Shown: in pieces, positions 42,040 to 50,531 of the stretch
Numbering within the stretch: the first letter of the stretch is position 1
How the letters are laid out: the number at the start of each line of letters is the position of its first letter
DNA from: Cuneatibacter sp. NSJ-177
GTDB lineage: Bacteria; Bacillota; Clostridia; Lachnospirales; Lachnospiraceae
Direction: 5' to 3'
Assembly (NCBI RefSeq): GCF_022867805.1
Contig: NZ_JALIFO010000006.1
Coordinates: 62,001-126,000 of the forward strand
Length of the DNA stretch: 64,000 bases
Position numbers and translations under genes: made by a program
The notes under the pieces: model-generated
Databases searched by the model: none
What the model was told of the DNA's origin: nothing
What the model saw: the letters and a program-made list of their open reading frames with translations, nothing else

Positions 42040-43548
42040 TTAAAAGCAGTTGCGGAGCGTCTCTTCGTCCAGCTTCTTTTTGGACAGCAGACCGGTGACA
42101 AAGTAAGCGATTCCGCCTGCCGCCAGGCCAAACACAATTTCATGGATATGGAACGGGGCAATCTTTACCTGATTAAAGAAGATAAAGACGGCAAGTCCGA
42201 CCACAATCGAAACGATACAGCAGGTGCTGTTTCCTTTTTTCCAATAAAGGCCGCCGATCAGAGGCCAGAAAAACGTGGTTTCCAGGCCGCCCATCGCAAA
42301 CAGATTGATCCAGACAATGATATCCGGGGGATTCAGGGAAATCAGGAACACGATCAATCCTAGAACCGCGGTCAGTAGAAAGCTGTAGCGCGGAAGTTTC
42401 CTTTCTGCTTTTTGGCGGCGTTCCGGCTCTTTGCCGACGATGTAGTTCAGGTACAAATCTTTTAAAATCGTGGCGGAGGCCAGGATCAGCAAGGAGGAAA
42501 CCGTGGACATAACAGCAGCCAGCGGTGCGGCTAAGAACAGTCCGGCCGCCCAGGCAGGCATGTAATTCAGCACCACGTATGGAATCACCTGGTCCGTGCT
42601 GGCAATGCCGCCCTCCGGGAGAAGCGGAAGCGTCAAAGCTCCGGCAAAGTGCATGCCGATCATCAAGATTCCCACGACAATGGTGCCGTAGATCATGGCC
42701 CGGTGCATGGAATGGGTATCTTTAAAGCCCATGCCGCGGACAGCGGTCTGGGGCAGGCCCAATACGCCGGCGCCGACCAAAACCCAGAAGGAGATCATAT
42801 AGCCGGGGGACAGCGCTGTGGTATCGGCCCCGTAAGGACCTTTGCCGATCAGATTCCAGCCGGGATTCATGGCGTCCAGCTGAGTCGTCAGATTTTCCAT
42901 GCCGCCGCCTGCCCGGATCACGAAGAACAGCAGCAGGAAGGTGCCGAAGGTCATAATGATGCCTTGGAGCGTGTCTGTGATGACAACCGCTTTAAAGCCC
43001 CCGATCGAAGTGTAGAGGATTACGATCAGCCCGAAGAGAGCCAAACCGGCCCAGTAGGGGAGGCCGGTCACCGACTGCACCAGCGTGGCCCCGCCGATGA
43101 ACTGGGCCACCATCTGCGTGATGAAGAAGACAACCAGGCAGAGGCCGCAGAGGATGACGACGGCGGAAGAGCGGTAGCGGGCCCGGAAATAGTCTGTGAC
43201 CGTGACGGCGTGGATCTTCCGGGAAATGATCGCGAAGCGTTTTCCAATCACGCCGAGGGTCAGGAAGGCCGTGCCGATCTGAATCGCAGCCACCCAGGAC
43301 TGAGACAGCCCCCAGGAAGCGGCAAGGCCGGGGCCTCCGAGGAACGAGCTGGCGCTGGTATAGGTAGCCACCAGGGTCATCGCCAGCACCAGGCCTCCCA
43401 TGGAGCGTCCGCCCACGAAGTAATTTTGGAGAAAGCCGTGGGAGGCATGCTCCTTGGCGGAACGGCGGCTCATGACAAGGCCGAGAATCACATTGGCCGC
43501 CATATAGACCAGCAGGATGATGAGAATAATAATCTGATTAGTGGACAT
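42040..43548 (-). CDS. panF: Sodium/pantothenate symporter PanF
   Basis: A 502-residue member of the sodium:solute symporter family with about 13 hydrophobic segments. It contains the GGRSMGGLVLAMTLVATYTSASSFLGGPG signature, typical of PanF, and the sodium-site region AAVMSTVSSLLILASATILKDLY. It imports pantothenate, the precursor of coenzyme A, with sodium. The start at 43548 follows ACCGGAG; the 12 upstream in-frame codons overlap yhdT. It is translationally linked to the upstream yhdT gene, as in the E. coli yhdT-panF pair. A leader with a terminator precedes the operon. Confidence 0.9.
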   Translation of the reverse strand: MSTNQIIILIILLVYMAANVILGLVMSRRSAKEHASHGFLQNYFVGGRSMGGLVLAMTLVATYTSASSFLGGPGLAASWGLSQSWVAAIQIGTAFLTLGVIGKRFAIISRKIHAVTVTDYFRARYRSSAVVILCGLCLVVFFITQMVAQFIGGATLVQSVTGLPYWAGLALFGLIVILYTSIGGFKAVVITDTLQGIIMTFGTFLLLFFVIRAGGGMENLTTQLDAMNPGWNLIGKGPYGADTTALSPGYMISFWVLVGAGVLGLPQTAVRGMGFKDTHSMHRAMIYGTIVVGILMIGMHFAGALTLPLLPEGGIASTDQVIPYVVLNYMPAWAAGLFLAAPLAAVMSTVSSLLILASATILKDLYLNYIVGKEPERRQKAERKLPRYSFLLTAVLGLIVFLISLNPPDIIVWINLFAMGGLETTFFWPLIGGLYWKKGNSTCCIVSIVVGLAVFIFFNQVKIAPFHIHEIVFGLAAGGIAYFVTGLLSKKKLDEETLRNCF

Positions 43549-43816
43549 CTCCGGTTTCCTCCGTTTCTTCTTGCTCAAAATCAAAGTTGACGAACACCTT
43601 TTTCAGCAGGAAAAGGACGCCAGCTACAGCGACCACAAAAACGCCGGGCGTGCTGATCAGCCACCACAGGGGCAGGTGGAATACGGTGATGTCGCAGCCC
43701 GACAGGCCGTAGCCGAAGCCGACGTGCCAGGCGCAGCAGAGCAGAAACAAAAGAACGGTTGCCAGGGCTTCTTTTCGGATCTGCCGGTTTTTTTCCTCAT
43801 GAGTCATGGGTTTCAT
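43538..43816 (-). CDS. yhdT: YhdT family small membrane protein (DUF997)
   Basis: A 92-residue protein with two hydrophobic segments. It has the conserved NRQIRKEALATVLLFLLCCAWH and LPLWWLISTPGVFVVAVAGV stretches of the YhdT family, a partner often encoded with PanF. The start at 43816 follows AAGGAGGGATCCC. It overlaps panF by 11 bases. It probably assists the symporter, but no biochemical role is established. Confidence 0.88.
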   Translation of the reverse strand: MKPMTHEEKNRQIRKEALATVLLFLLCCAWHVGFGYGLSGCDITVFHLPLWWLISTPGVFVVAVAGVLFLLKKVFVNFDFEQEETEETGDVH

Positions 43817-44068
43817 GGGATCCCTCCTTATACCAGTTGGTAGAGATTTAATGTTGTCTGCCGAAGAGACAACAAAAAACATCCGCCTTCCGGTTCGGAC
43901 CCGGAAAAGCGGATGGATAGAATTCCAAAACGAGAACCGTACCATTCCCGTGTCCGATATGGCCGTCCCGTTCCATTTGGATACAGGCGGATTTTGCGGA
44001 AGGAATGCTCCGGCTTACCAGAAATAGATGAAATTTCCGGGTATAGTTTCAAATTGAATACTATCCAC
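43817..44068 (-). promoter_or_regulatory. Long leader of yhdT-panF, candidate riboswitch or attenuator
   Basis: A transcript from the promoter at 44103-44075 carries about 250 untranslated bases that end in a strong intrinsic terminator 60 bases before yhdT. Upstream of the terminator there are stems such as CCGGAAAT with ATTTCTGG. A GGGAATGGTACGG stretch faintly resembles a T-box, but the standard T-box consensus is not met. The ligand is unknown; pantothenate or coenzyme A are natural guesses. This accounts for the gap 43817-44206. Confidence 0.6.
43874..43914 (-). terminator. Attenuator terminator in the yhdT-panF leader
   Basis: On the minus strand CATCCGC-TTTTCCGG pairs with CCGGAAG-GCGGATG (15-bp stem with one mismatch), followed by TTTTTT. 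It lies upstream of, not downstream of, the genes it would control. Confidence 0.85.
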
Positions 44069-44074
44069 AAGGTG

Positions 44075-44103
44075 AATATACCACGGGGAGGGGGATTTGT
44101 AAA
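44075..44103 (-). promoter_or_regulatory. Promoter of the yhdT-panF leader
   Basis: On the minus strand TTTACA (44103-44098), 17 bases and TATATT (44080-44075). Confidence 0.65.
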
Positions 44104-44154
44104 GGGAAAATGCCAGCAAAATGATGTTGTCCGGGGAATCCTGGGACAGTCTAA

Positions 44155-44203
44155 TAAAAAAGCTATACCGGGCAGAGAAAAGACTCTGTGCGGTATAGCT
44201 TTT
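44155..44203 (-). terminator. Terminator of the PBP1A gene
   Basis: On the minus strand AAAAGCTATACCG and CGGTATAGCTTTT enclose an inner CAGAG/CTCTG stem, followed by TTATT. Confidence 0.85.
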
Positions 44204-44206
44204 GTT

Positions 44207-46876
44207 CTAAGGCGTTGTCGTTGTGGTATCTACGCCGTGGTTTCCGGAGCCGCCGGTACTGTTCCCGTGGTTTCCGGTGTTGTCGCCGGGGGTGGTTTCG
44301 GGAGTAGTGCCGGGAGTGGTTCCGTCTCCGGGAACTGTGGGAATCTCTACGACAGGGGAGGTGTGGAGATCGCACTTCTGCCTGGAGTATCCGGCAAGTT
44401 CGCTGTCCTGGGTAGTGCCGGTTGTCTCCTCCGGCAATCTCAGGCGGGCGACGGACGTTGTCTTCGGGCAATACGGGCCGGCTTTCATATGAGATTCGCT
44501 GCAGACGGTGACATAGTAGTGCAGGTCGCATTCTTCGGTCGGTTCCGTACCCTTTGCAAAGTATTCCGTATAAACCACAGAGTCACGGCTGCGGGCGTCG
44601 CTTCTGCAGGCATCTGTGGCCAGTTTGCCCGACTTACTGCAAATCTCCACCTGTACGATATCATCCGGCATATCAAACCCAATGTCCGCTTTCCCCGCCG
44701 TGATCTGTTCCATAATCTTTTTCCAGATGATCTTGTGATAATCCCGGTCGGTTTCCTTCGGAATGTTGGAGTTGTCGTCAAAGCCGCTCCAGATCGCCAT
44801 GGTGTAGTATGGGGTGTATCCGACGAACCAGAGGTCGTTGACATCACTGGTCGTACCACTCTTACCGGCCGCTGACATGTTTTCCAGGTGTGCGGCAGAA
44901 CTGCTGGAGCTAAACAGTCCGTTTAATTTCTTATCCTCCATGGATTCCTGCATGGCACTGGTTAACAGGAAGGCGGACGATTCCTTGATTACGCGGTGGG
45001 TTTCCGGCTCGTTGTCGATCAGGATTTTACCGTCGCTGTCCAGAATCTTCGTGTACAGAATCGGCTGATTATAGACGCCGCCGTTGGCAATGGAAGCGTA
45101 TGCCGCGGTCAGCTGCATGTTGGTAACACCCTGAGAGACACCGCCGAGGGCCAGGGAAGGGTACATGTCTTTCTCCTTGACCAAGGTGTTGATCCCGAAA
45201 TTCTCCGCATATTCAAAGCCGAGATTCGGGGTGACGGTTTCCATCAGGCACTTCAAAGCAACGATATTCATCGAGTAGACAATACCCTGGCGGATGTTGG
45301 CATACCCGGCAAATTTACTGGAGCTGTACCAGTTCTTAAACGTCTTCCCGCCGTAGGTATACGGTTCATCATAGTAGGTGCTGGCCAGTGTCTGTCCCAT
45401 CGCATCGATCGCCGGGGCAAAAGAGGTCAGAACCTTGAAGGTGGAACCAGGCTGTCTTCTGGTGTTGGTGGCGCGGTTCAGGGAAAGGCTGGTGGTCTTC
45501 TCACCGCGTCCGCCGGTGATTGCCAGCACGTGGCCGTTGGTCTGGTCGATGACCACAGCCGAAGTCTGGGGCTGAAGCGTGATGTCTGGCGCGTCGCTTA
45601 AAACTTGATCGCCTTCCTCCATGACGCTGTCCTCAAACTCCTGAATCAGAGCATAAATTTCATCCTGGGTTTTAAAATCCAGTTTTTTCTCGTAATATTT
45701 TTTAATGTCATTTTCCGTGTAGGTGCTGGTGGTTTCGTCCGGGTGCTTGATTGTAATTTTCACCGTAAACGAGTATTGGGTGACCGACTCTTCATAGTTG
45801 TCCGGGTTGGAGACCTCGTTGTCCACCACCGCCTGAATGTCCGGATCCTGCGTGGTATAAATTTGCAGGCCGCCGCTGTAGAGCAGGCTGTAAGCCTGAT
45901 CCTCCGTGTAGCCCAGCTTTTCCTGCAGGTCCTGCGCCACTTCATAGGTCAGACGGTCCACAAAATAGCTGTAGGGACTCTGATTGGTCTTGTAGGTGGC
46001 GTTTACCTTCTGAATCCGGTCATACACGTCGTCGGCCAAAGCCTCCTGGCGCTGCTCCTTGGAAATATAGCCCTGTTCTTCCATATACTCTAAAACCGTA
46101 TTCCGGCGCTTGACATTTTCTTCCGGATGGGTAATCGGGTTATATTTATAGGGGTTTTGCGTAATCGCGGCGATTGTCGCGCATTCGGAGAGGGTCAGGT
46201 CGCTGACATCCTTACCGAAATACCGCTTAGCCGCTGTCTGAACGCCGAGACTGTTGGCGCCAAGGTTGATCGTATTCAGGTAGTTCTCCATAATCTTTTC
46301 CTTGGACATCGACTTTTCCAGCTCGATGGCAAGGTACTGCTCCTGGATTTTCCGTACAAAACGAGCGCCGAGCGTTTTTTCCGCGCCGCCCTCAAAGACA
46401 TTGTTTTTGATCAGCTGCTGGGTGATGGTGCTGGCTCCCTGAGTCTTTTCTCCGCCGCTGGAAAACAGGAGATAACTGGCGCGGAGCACGCCGCGCACAT
46501 CCACCCCTTCGTGGGTCCAGAAACGCGAGTCCTCAATGGCGACAAAGGCGTTGACCAAGTTTTTCGGAATCTGATCATAAGTCACCGGGCTTCGGTTGGC
46601 TCCGGACGCAATCAAGGTTTCGATTTCGTTCCCCTTTGCGTCATAGACCTTGGTGGCCAATCCCTTCGGAGACACATCGATATCCCCCATATCCGGGGAG
46701 TCGTGAAGCACGCCGTTTACCATACCGTAAAGCAGGCAGCCTCCGACGGTTCCGACAAATAAAATAGCAACCAGAAACAGTTTGAAAACACTGATTGCAG
46801 ACTTTGTCTGCAGCTTCTTTCGTTTGGACTGAAGCTGTTTCAACTGCTTCTGGGTTCCTTTCCTGCCAAAATCCAT
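44207..46876 (-). CDS. Class A penicillin-binding protein (PBP1A-type)
   Basis: An 889-residue bifunctional peptidoglycan synthase. A basic cytoplasmic tail is followed by a membrane helix (about residues 30-55). The glycosyltransferase domain has AIEDSRFWTHEGVD (catalytic Glu), QGASTITQQLIKN and KILENYLN-like motifs. The transpeptidase domain has GSTFK (SxxK serine near residue 480), a SMN-type motif and KSGTT. A Cys-containing C-terminal region ends in a Gly/Thr/Pro-rich low-complexity tail. It polymerises and cross-links cell-wall strands outside the membrane. Its length is typical of Firmicute PBP1. Confidence 0.95.
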   Translation of the reverse strand: MDFGRKGTQKQLKQLQSKRKKLQTKSAISVFKLFLVAILFVGTVGGCLLYGMVNGVLHDSPDMGDIDVSPKGLATKVYDAKGNEIETLIASGANRSPVTYDQIPKNLVNAFVAIEDSRFWTHEGVDVRGVLRASYLLFSSGGEKTQGASTITQQLIKNNVFEGGAEKTLGARFVRKIQEQYLAIELEKSMSKEKIMENYLNTINLGANSLGVQTAAKRYFGKDVSDLTLSECATIAAITQNPYKYNPITHPEENVKRRNTVLEYMEEQGYISKEQRQEALADDVYDRIQKVNATYKTNQSPYSYFVDRLTYEVAQDLQEKLGYTEDQAYSLLYSGGLQIYTTQDPDIQAVVDNEVSNPDNYEESVTQYSFTVKITIKHPDETTSTYTENDIKKYYEKKLDFKTQDEIYALIQEFEDSVMEEGDQVLSDAPDITLQPQTSAVVIDQTNGHVLAITGGRGEKTTSLSLNRATNTRRQPGSTFKVLTSFAPAIDAMGQTLASTYYDEPYTYGGKTFKNWYSSSKFAGYANIRQGIVYSMNIVALKCLMETVTPNLGFEYAENFGINTLVKEKDMYPSLALGGVSQGVTNMQLTAAYASIANGGVYNQPILYTKILDSDGKILIDNEPETHRVIKESSAFLLTSAMQESMEDKKLNGLFSSSSSAAHLENMSAAGKSGTTSDVNDLWFVGYTPYYTMAIWSGFDDNSNIPKETDRDYHKIIWKKIMEQITAGKADIGFDMPDDIVQVEICSKSGKLATDACRSDARSRDSVVYTEYFAKGTEPTEECDLHYYVTVCSESHMKAGPYCPKTTSVARLRLPEETTGTTQDSELAGYSRQKCDLHTSPVVEIPTVPGDGTTPGTTPETTPGDNTGNHGNSTGGSGNHGVDTTTTTP

Positions 46877-46991
46877 GGAAATTCCTCCTTATAACTTAAT
46901 ATTATATCAGAATGTCGCAAATAAATAAAGTGAAATCTTTCGTAAGCTGTGGTAGACTAGGAGAAGCAAAAAAGAGGAGGAGGAACGGAGG

Positions 46992-47636
46992 ATGGCGGTA
47001 AAAATCCTGTATGCAGGCGGAGTCGGAGAAATTGTCGAAAAAAAATCCCGTTTTATCGCGGAGACGGCTCCGGTCCGTTCGGAAGACGAAGCCATGGCAT
47101 TTCTGGAGGCCATACGCAAAAAGTATTGGGACACGAGACACCATTGTTCGGCCTTTGTGATCGGGGAGAAAAATCCGGTGACCCGCTGCAGCGACGACGG
47201 CGAACCTTCCGGGACGGCGGGCCGGCCGATCCTGGATGTGCTCTTGGGCGAGGGGATCTGCAATGCCTGCGTGGTGGTGACCAGGTATTTCGGCGGAACG
47301 CTTTTGGGGACCGGCGGACTGGTGCGTGCGTACGGGCAGGCGGCGAAGGCTGGGCTTGCCGAGAGCATTGTTTTGGAAAAACATCCGGGCGTGGAGATGA
47401 AATTTGTCTGTGATTATAGTGGAATTGGAAAAATCCAGTATATTGCCGGGAGTATGGGGCTGACGGAGACCGGGAGCGAGTACACGGATGTGGCGGAGCT
47501 TTCTTATATGGTTCCTGCGGAGCAGGCCGGCGAGCTGCGGGCCAAGGTGACGGAAGCCACGGCAGGACGCACCAGGATTGAGGAGCTGCGGAAAGCGGAT
47601 TTTGCATTTTATGAGAAAGAACTTCTCATTTTATAA
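46992..47636 (+). CDS. YigZ/IMPACT family protein
   Basis: A 214-residue protein. The N-terminal UPF0029/IMPACT domain contains KKSRFIAETAPV, RHHCSAFVIG and the signature SDDGEPSGTAGRPILDVL followed by VVVTRYFGGTLLGTGGLVRAYG. A C-terminal DUF1949 domain follows at about residues 135-205. YigZ proteins are proposed to act in translation regulation, without a settled biochemical activity. GAGGAGGAACGGAGG precedes the ATG. The pentapeptide-repeat gene follows by 15 bases. Confidence 0.93.
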   Translation: MAVKILYAGGVGEIVEKKSRFIAETAPVRSEDEAMAFLEAIRKKYWDTRHHCSAFVIGEKNPVTRCSDDGEPSGTAGRPILDVLLGEGICNACVVVTRYFGGTLLGTGGLVRAYGQAAKAGLAESIVLEKHPGVEMKFVCDYSGIGKIQYIAGSMGLTETGSEYTDVAELSYMVPAEQAGELRAKVTEATAGRTRIEELRKADFAFYEKELLIL

Positions 47637-47651
47637 AGACGGGGGAATCAG

Positions 47652-48266
47652 ATGAAACAGGAAGACTTTGCGTCCTGCCTGCGGGAAGCCGCGGCGGAGG
47701 AAACACCGATCATCGGCAAGGTGTTTCGGGGGGAATCAGTGGCCGGGCTGCTGGGGGGAAAAGTGGATTTTCGCTCCGTGCGGCTGGAAAAATGCCGCTT
47801 TTGGGAATGTGATTTTGAAGGCTCTTCTTTCCAGGAGGTCGTGTGGACGGACTGCGATTTCTCAAATTGCTCCTTTGCGCGGAGTTATTGGAAGAAAGTG
47901 CTAATGGAAAACTGTAAAGGGCAGGGAGCTGATTTTCGCGAAGCCTCGATTCATGACGTTTTGATGAAGACGGTAAATCTGGACTATGCCAATGGGAGCC
48001 GCTCCGTCTGGGAACATGTGGAGATTACAGGATCCAGCTTTGTCAGCGCTTCTCTGTCCGAGGTGAAACTGAAAAAGATCAAAATGAAGGACAACCGGTT
48101 TGAGAGCACCGATTTTTTCCAGACCATACTGAAAGGCATGGATTTTTCCGAGTGCGAGGTGGGAGGCCTTTTGCTGTCAGATACCTGGAAGGAAGTGGAA
48201 GGGGCGAAATTCAGCGCATGGCAGGCAGTCGAGCTGGCAAAGCGCCTGGGAATCGTGGTTGTTTAA
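47652..48266 (+). CDS. Pentapeptide repeat-containing protein
   Basis: A 204-residue protein with pentapeptide-type repeats (A/C-D/N-F/L-x-x) between about residues 30 and 180. Visible coils include VDFRSVRLEKCRFWECDFEG, CDFSNCSFARSYW and GADFREASIHD, which form a right-handed beta-helix. Some family members mimic DNA and protect gyrase from quinolones; nothing here proves that role. It is 15 bases after the YigZ gene and probably co-transcribed. A GC-rich hairpin (48290-48311) follows the stop. Confidence 0.88.
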   Translation: MKQEDFASCLREAAAEETPIIGKVFRGESVAGLLGGKVDFRSVRLEKCRFWECDFEGSSFQEVVWTDCDFSNCSFARSYWKKVLMENCKGQGADFREASIHDVLMKTVNLDYANGSRSVWEHVEITGSSFVSASLSEVKLKKIKMKDNRFESTDFFQTILKGMDFSECEVGGLLLSDTWKEVEGAKFSAWQAVELAKRLGIVVV

Positions 48267-48318
48267 AACACAGAGAGAAGAAAGAAAAACAGCACAGGTA
48301 AACCTGTGCTGCTTCCAT

Positions 48319-48338
48319 AAAAACTCCCTTTTGGGAGC
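48319..48338 (-). terminator. Terminator of the CarD gene
   Basis: On the minus strand CTCCC and GGGAG form a short stem with loop AAAA, followed by TTTTTAT. Confidence 0.65.
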
Positions 48339-48350
48339 AGTCCGGACGAA

Positions 48351-48863
48351 TTAGACGGTCTCTTTTTCGCCTAACTTACTTTCAATATAGGTCTGAACTT
48401 CCTCGTAGGTGATGTCGAGCACCACGGCGAATTCCCCGTAAATCAGCTTTTCGGCCCGCTTACGGTAATCCATATCCAGCTGGCCCGGCTTGCGGCCGCT
48501 CCGAATGGATTCCTGATTCCGGCGGTAGGTGCTCTTCATCAAACGCAGCAGCGTTTCACTCTGGTGCGTCTGCATCGCGGCCTGGTACTGGTCGGAGAGC
48601 AGCTTTAAATTGTGGGAGTCATAAGAGGTGGCTTCCAGCTCCGGAAGCAAATCGATCAGCCGGTCGACTTCCTTTCGGGTCAAAACAGGACGCATAAAAA
48701 TTTTGGTATTCACAGGTGTATAGATGACGCCTCCGCCATAATAGGGGAGCAGACGGTAATAAATAGTATCTTTTTTTGCGGCGGAAATGGAAAGAGGCCC
48801 TACTTCTTCCACCCGGCACACGCCGGTGTTGCCATAAACGATAATATCACCTTTTGAAAACAT
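48351..48863 (-). CDS. CarD family transcriptional regulator
   Basis: A 170-residue protein. The N-terminal CarD/TRCF RNA polymerase-interaction domain begins FSKGDIIVYGNTGVCRVEEV and contains YYRLLPYYGGGVIYTPVNTK. A helical C-terminal DNA-binding domain (about residues 75-165) follows. CarD proteins bind the RNA polymerase beta subunit and tune open-complex stability. It is monocistronic, with a hairpin on each side. The ATG lies after AGGTTAATCGAAC. Confidence 0.9.
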   Translation of the reverse strand: MFSKGDIIVYGNTGVCRVEEVGPLSISAAKKDTIYYRLLPYYGGGVIYTPVNTKIFMRPVLTRKEVDRLIDLLPELEATSYDSHNLKLLSDQYQAAMQTHQSETLLRLMKSTYRRNQESIRSGRKPGQLDMDYRKRAEKLIYGEFAVVLDITYEEVQTYIESKLGEKETV

Positions 48864-48911
48864 GTTCGATTAACCTCCGAATCTATGAATGGCAGGTGAA
48901 TGAGAAACGAA

Positions 48912-48970
48912 AGCAGCGTGCTCCTACAACTGGCTAGTCAATTGGGAACAGCACGCTGCTATTTTATTTT
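48912..48970. terminator. Hairpin upstream of CarD
   Basis: AGCAGCGTGCT and AGCACGCTGCT form a perfect 11-bp stem, followed on the plus strand by ATTTTATTTT. It lies between the DUF2000 gene and CarD, and probably ends the AraC-DUF2000 transcript, although the T-rich side faces the other way. Confidence 0.55.
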
Positions 48971-49061
48971 AACATAGATTTCGAAGAAATGTAAGGGCAA
49001 ATGCCAAAGTTTTTTATTTCGTTCCTCTGCCGCTTCATAAAATACGGCGGGAAGCCTAAAC

Positions 49062-49484
49062 TCAGCGAAGTAGAGGCAGGCTTCCGGTCAGGCGGCTGAC
49101 TTGTTTTTTATTCCCGCACAGGGCGAGGCCAAGGTAATGAAGGCTTTCGCTTTCCGCCTTGGCCATTTTTTCGATAAACTCATCATAAGTTTTGCAGCCC
49201 TGGGCCAGATCGGAGAAATCGACGGCTTCCATATCCTGAAATTCTGGCTGATTAAGCTTGCAGAGGATATCCTGGATTTGTTCCGGGGTCGCTTTCAGCA
49301 CAGGGATCGGGATCTGAACGATGCCGGCATGGCGGTATCCGCTCCGGTCCGTCACTGAAGGACCCACGGCCTCCGGCCATTCTTTTCCAAGAGACATGCC
49401 GAGGATGGCCGCCGTGTTGGCGGCGACGCCGGAGGGAAGAGAAGCGTCCAGCAGGACCACACATTTCTTTTCATTACTGCTCAT
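49062..49484 (-). CDS. DUF2000 domain-containing protein
   Basis: A 140-residue protein covering most of a DUF2000 domain: KKCVVLLDASLPSGVAANTAAILGMSLGK and HAGIVQIPIPVLKATPEQIQDI are the recognisable segments. The fold is related to peptidyl-tRNA hydrolase 2-like domains; no activity is established. The ATG overlaps the stop of the AraC-type regulator (ATGA), so the two form a translationally coupled pair, and the regulator may control this gene in response to its effector. Confidence 0.87.
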   Translation of the reverse strand: MSSNEKKCVVLLDASLPSGVAANTAAILGMSLGKEWPEAVGPSVTDRSGYRHAGIVQIPIPVLKATPEQIQDILCKLNQPEFQDMEAVDFSDLAQGCKTYDEFIEKMAKAESESLHYLGLALCGNKKQVSRLTGSLPLLR

Positions 49485-50344
49485 ATTTTTTGATTCCTTT
49501 CTTTCCTGCATTCCGTTTCCGGGAGCTTATCCAAAAAAATTTCCCGGTAAGCGCCGGGGGTGATCCCGGTGCACCGGCTAAAAAAGTTGGTAAAGTGGCT
49601 TTGGTCAGAGAAACCGGCGGCCAAAGCCGCTTCAGCCGGACGTGCTCCCTGTTCCAGCGCTTTTTTTGCCTGATTCATCCGGACCCCTTCCAGGTATCGG
49701 TAGGGCGTCGTTCCCTTCCACTTTGTGAAAGAGCGGAGGAGCGTCGATTTGCTGAGGCCGGTGATCTTCTCCAACTGATGGAGGGAGAGCGGTTCGGCGT
49801 AGTGGGCCCGGAGAAAACGGCAGGCTTTCTCCACCTCTTTCCTGCATTCGGGGAGAGGCGCCTGGGGAGGCTGGCTGTGACGGCGGAACAGCTCGGAAAA
49901 GGTCAGAAGAAAAAGTTCTTCTTTTTCCCATGCCGGCGCGCCCCCGGTTACAAGCAGGTGAAGCCGCCGCAGGCCGGAAAGGATTTCTTCGTCCTGCAAA
50001 ACTGTCTGGGAAAAACGGGGCAGATAGCCGGAGCCTGTCAGGTCTAAAGCCAGCTCGCGCATGGTTTTCTCGGATAGATTCAGACCCCGGTAATCCAGCG
50101 GCTCTTCGCCCTCCGGCTGGCAGGAGTGGGTGTCGTCCGGGTGAAAGATCAGGATATCTCCCTTCTTTACCAACTGGGAACATCCGCCGCAGGTCAGGCG
50201 TCTTGCTCCATTTTCCATATAGCCGATCACATAATGGTCGTGAAAATGACTGGGAAACGGGCGGACAATGCCTTCCAGGCAGTAAGCTTCTACGTGCAAA
50301 TCTTCATCGTAACAGATCGTTCGGATTTCTTTTTTGGCAGGCAT
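49481..50344 (-). CDS. AraC family transcriptional regulator
   Basis: A 287-residue regulator. An N-terminal cupin domain (residues 1-150) shows HVEAYCLEGIVRPFPSHFHDHYVIGY and HPDDTHSC. The C-terminal double helix-turn-helix has SLHQLEKITGLSKSTLLRSFTKWKGTTPYRYLEGVRM and AALAAGFSDQSHFTNFFSRCTGITPGAYR. It probably senses a small molecule through the cupin and activates a target. AGAAAGGAGGCAACG precedes the ATG. It overlaps the DUF2000 gene, its likely target. Confidence 0.93.
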   Translation of the reverse strand: MPAKKEIRTICYDEDLHVEAYCLEGIVRPFPSHFHDHYVIGYMENGARRLTCGGCSQLVKKGDILIFHPDDTHSCQPEGEEPLDYRGLNLSEKTMRELALDLTGSGYLPRFSQTVLQDEEILSGLRRLHLLVTGGAPAWEKEELFLLTFSELFRRHSQPPQAPLPECRKEVEKACRFLRAHYAEPLSLHQLEKITGLSKSTLLRSFTKWKGTTPYRYLEGVRMNQAKKALEQGARPAEAALAAGFSDQSHFTNFFSRCTGITPGAYREIFLDKLPETECRKERNQKI

Positions 50345-50483
50345 CGTTGCCTCCTTTCTGGGGAAATTATACGGGATGAAAGATAAAAAATCTTGTAAAA
50401 TAGCGTCATCTGAAAGACATTCAGCGGTTCGCTGCTTCTGAAGAGGTGAGAAGCAGAATAAAGTGTGCTTTTTTAACGGAGCG

Positions 50484-50514
50484 CAATAAAAAGGCCGCGG
50501 AGATACCGCGGTCT
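50484..50514 (-). terminator. Terminator of the GT2-GtrA-YfhO-argH operon
   Basis: On the minus strand GACCGCGG and CCGCGGCC form the stem around TATCT, followed by TTTTTATT. Confidence 0.8.
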
Positions 50515-50531
50515 TTTAAGTCAGAAAGGAA

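Noticed and set aside
43817-44068. A T-box riboswitch before yhdT-panF
   Set aside because: Only a TGGTAC-like stretch fits; the conserved T-box antiterminator and specifier features are not present, so only an unspecified leader is claimed.
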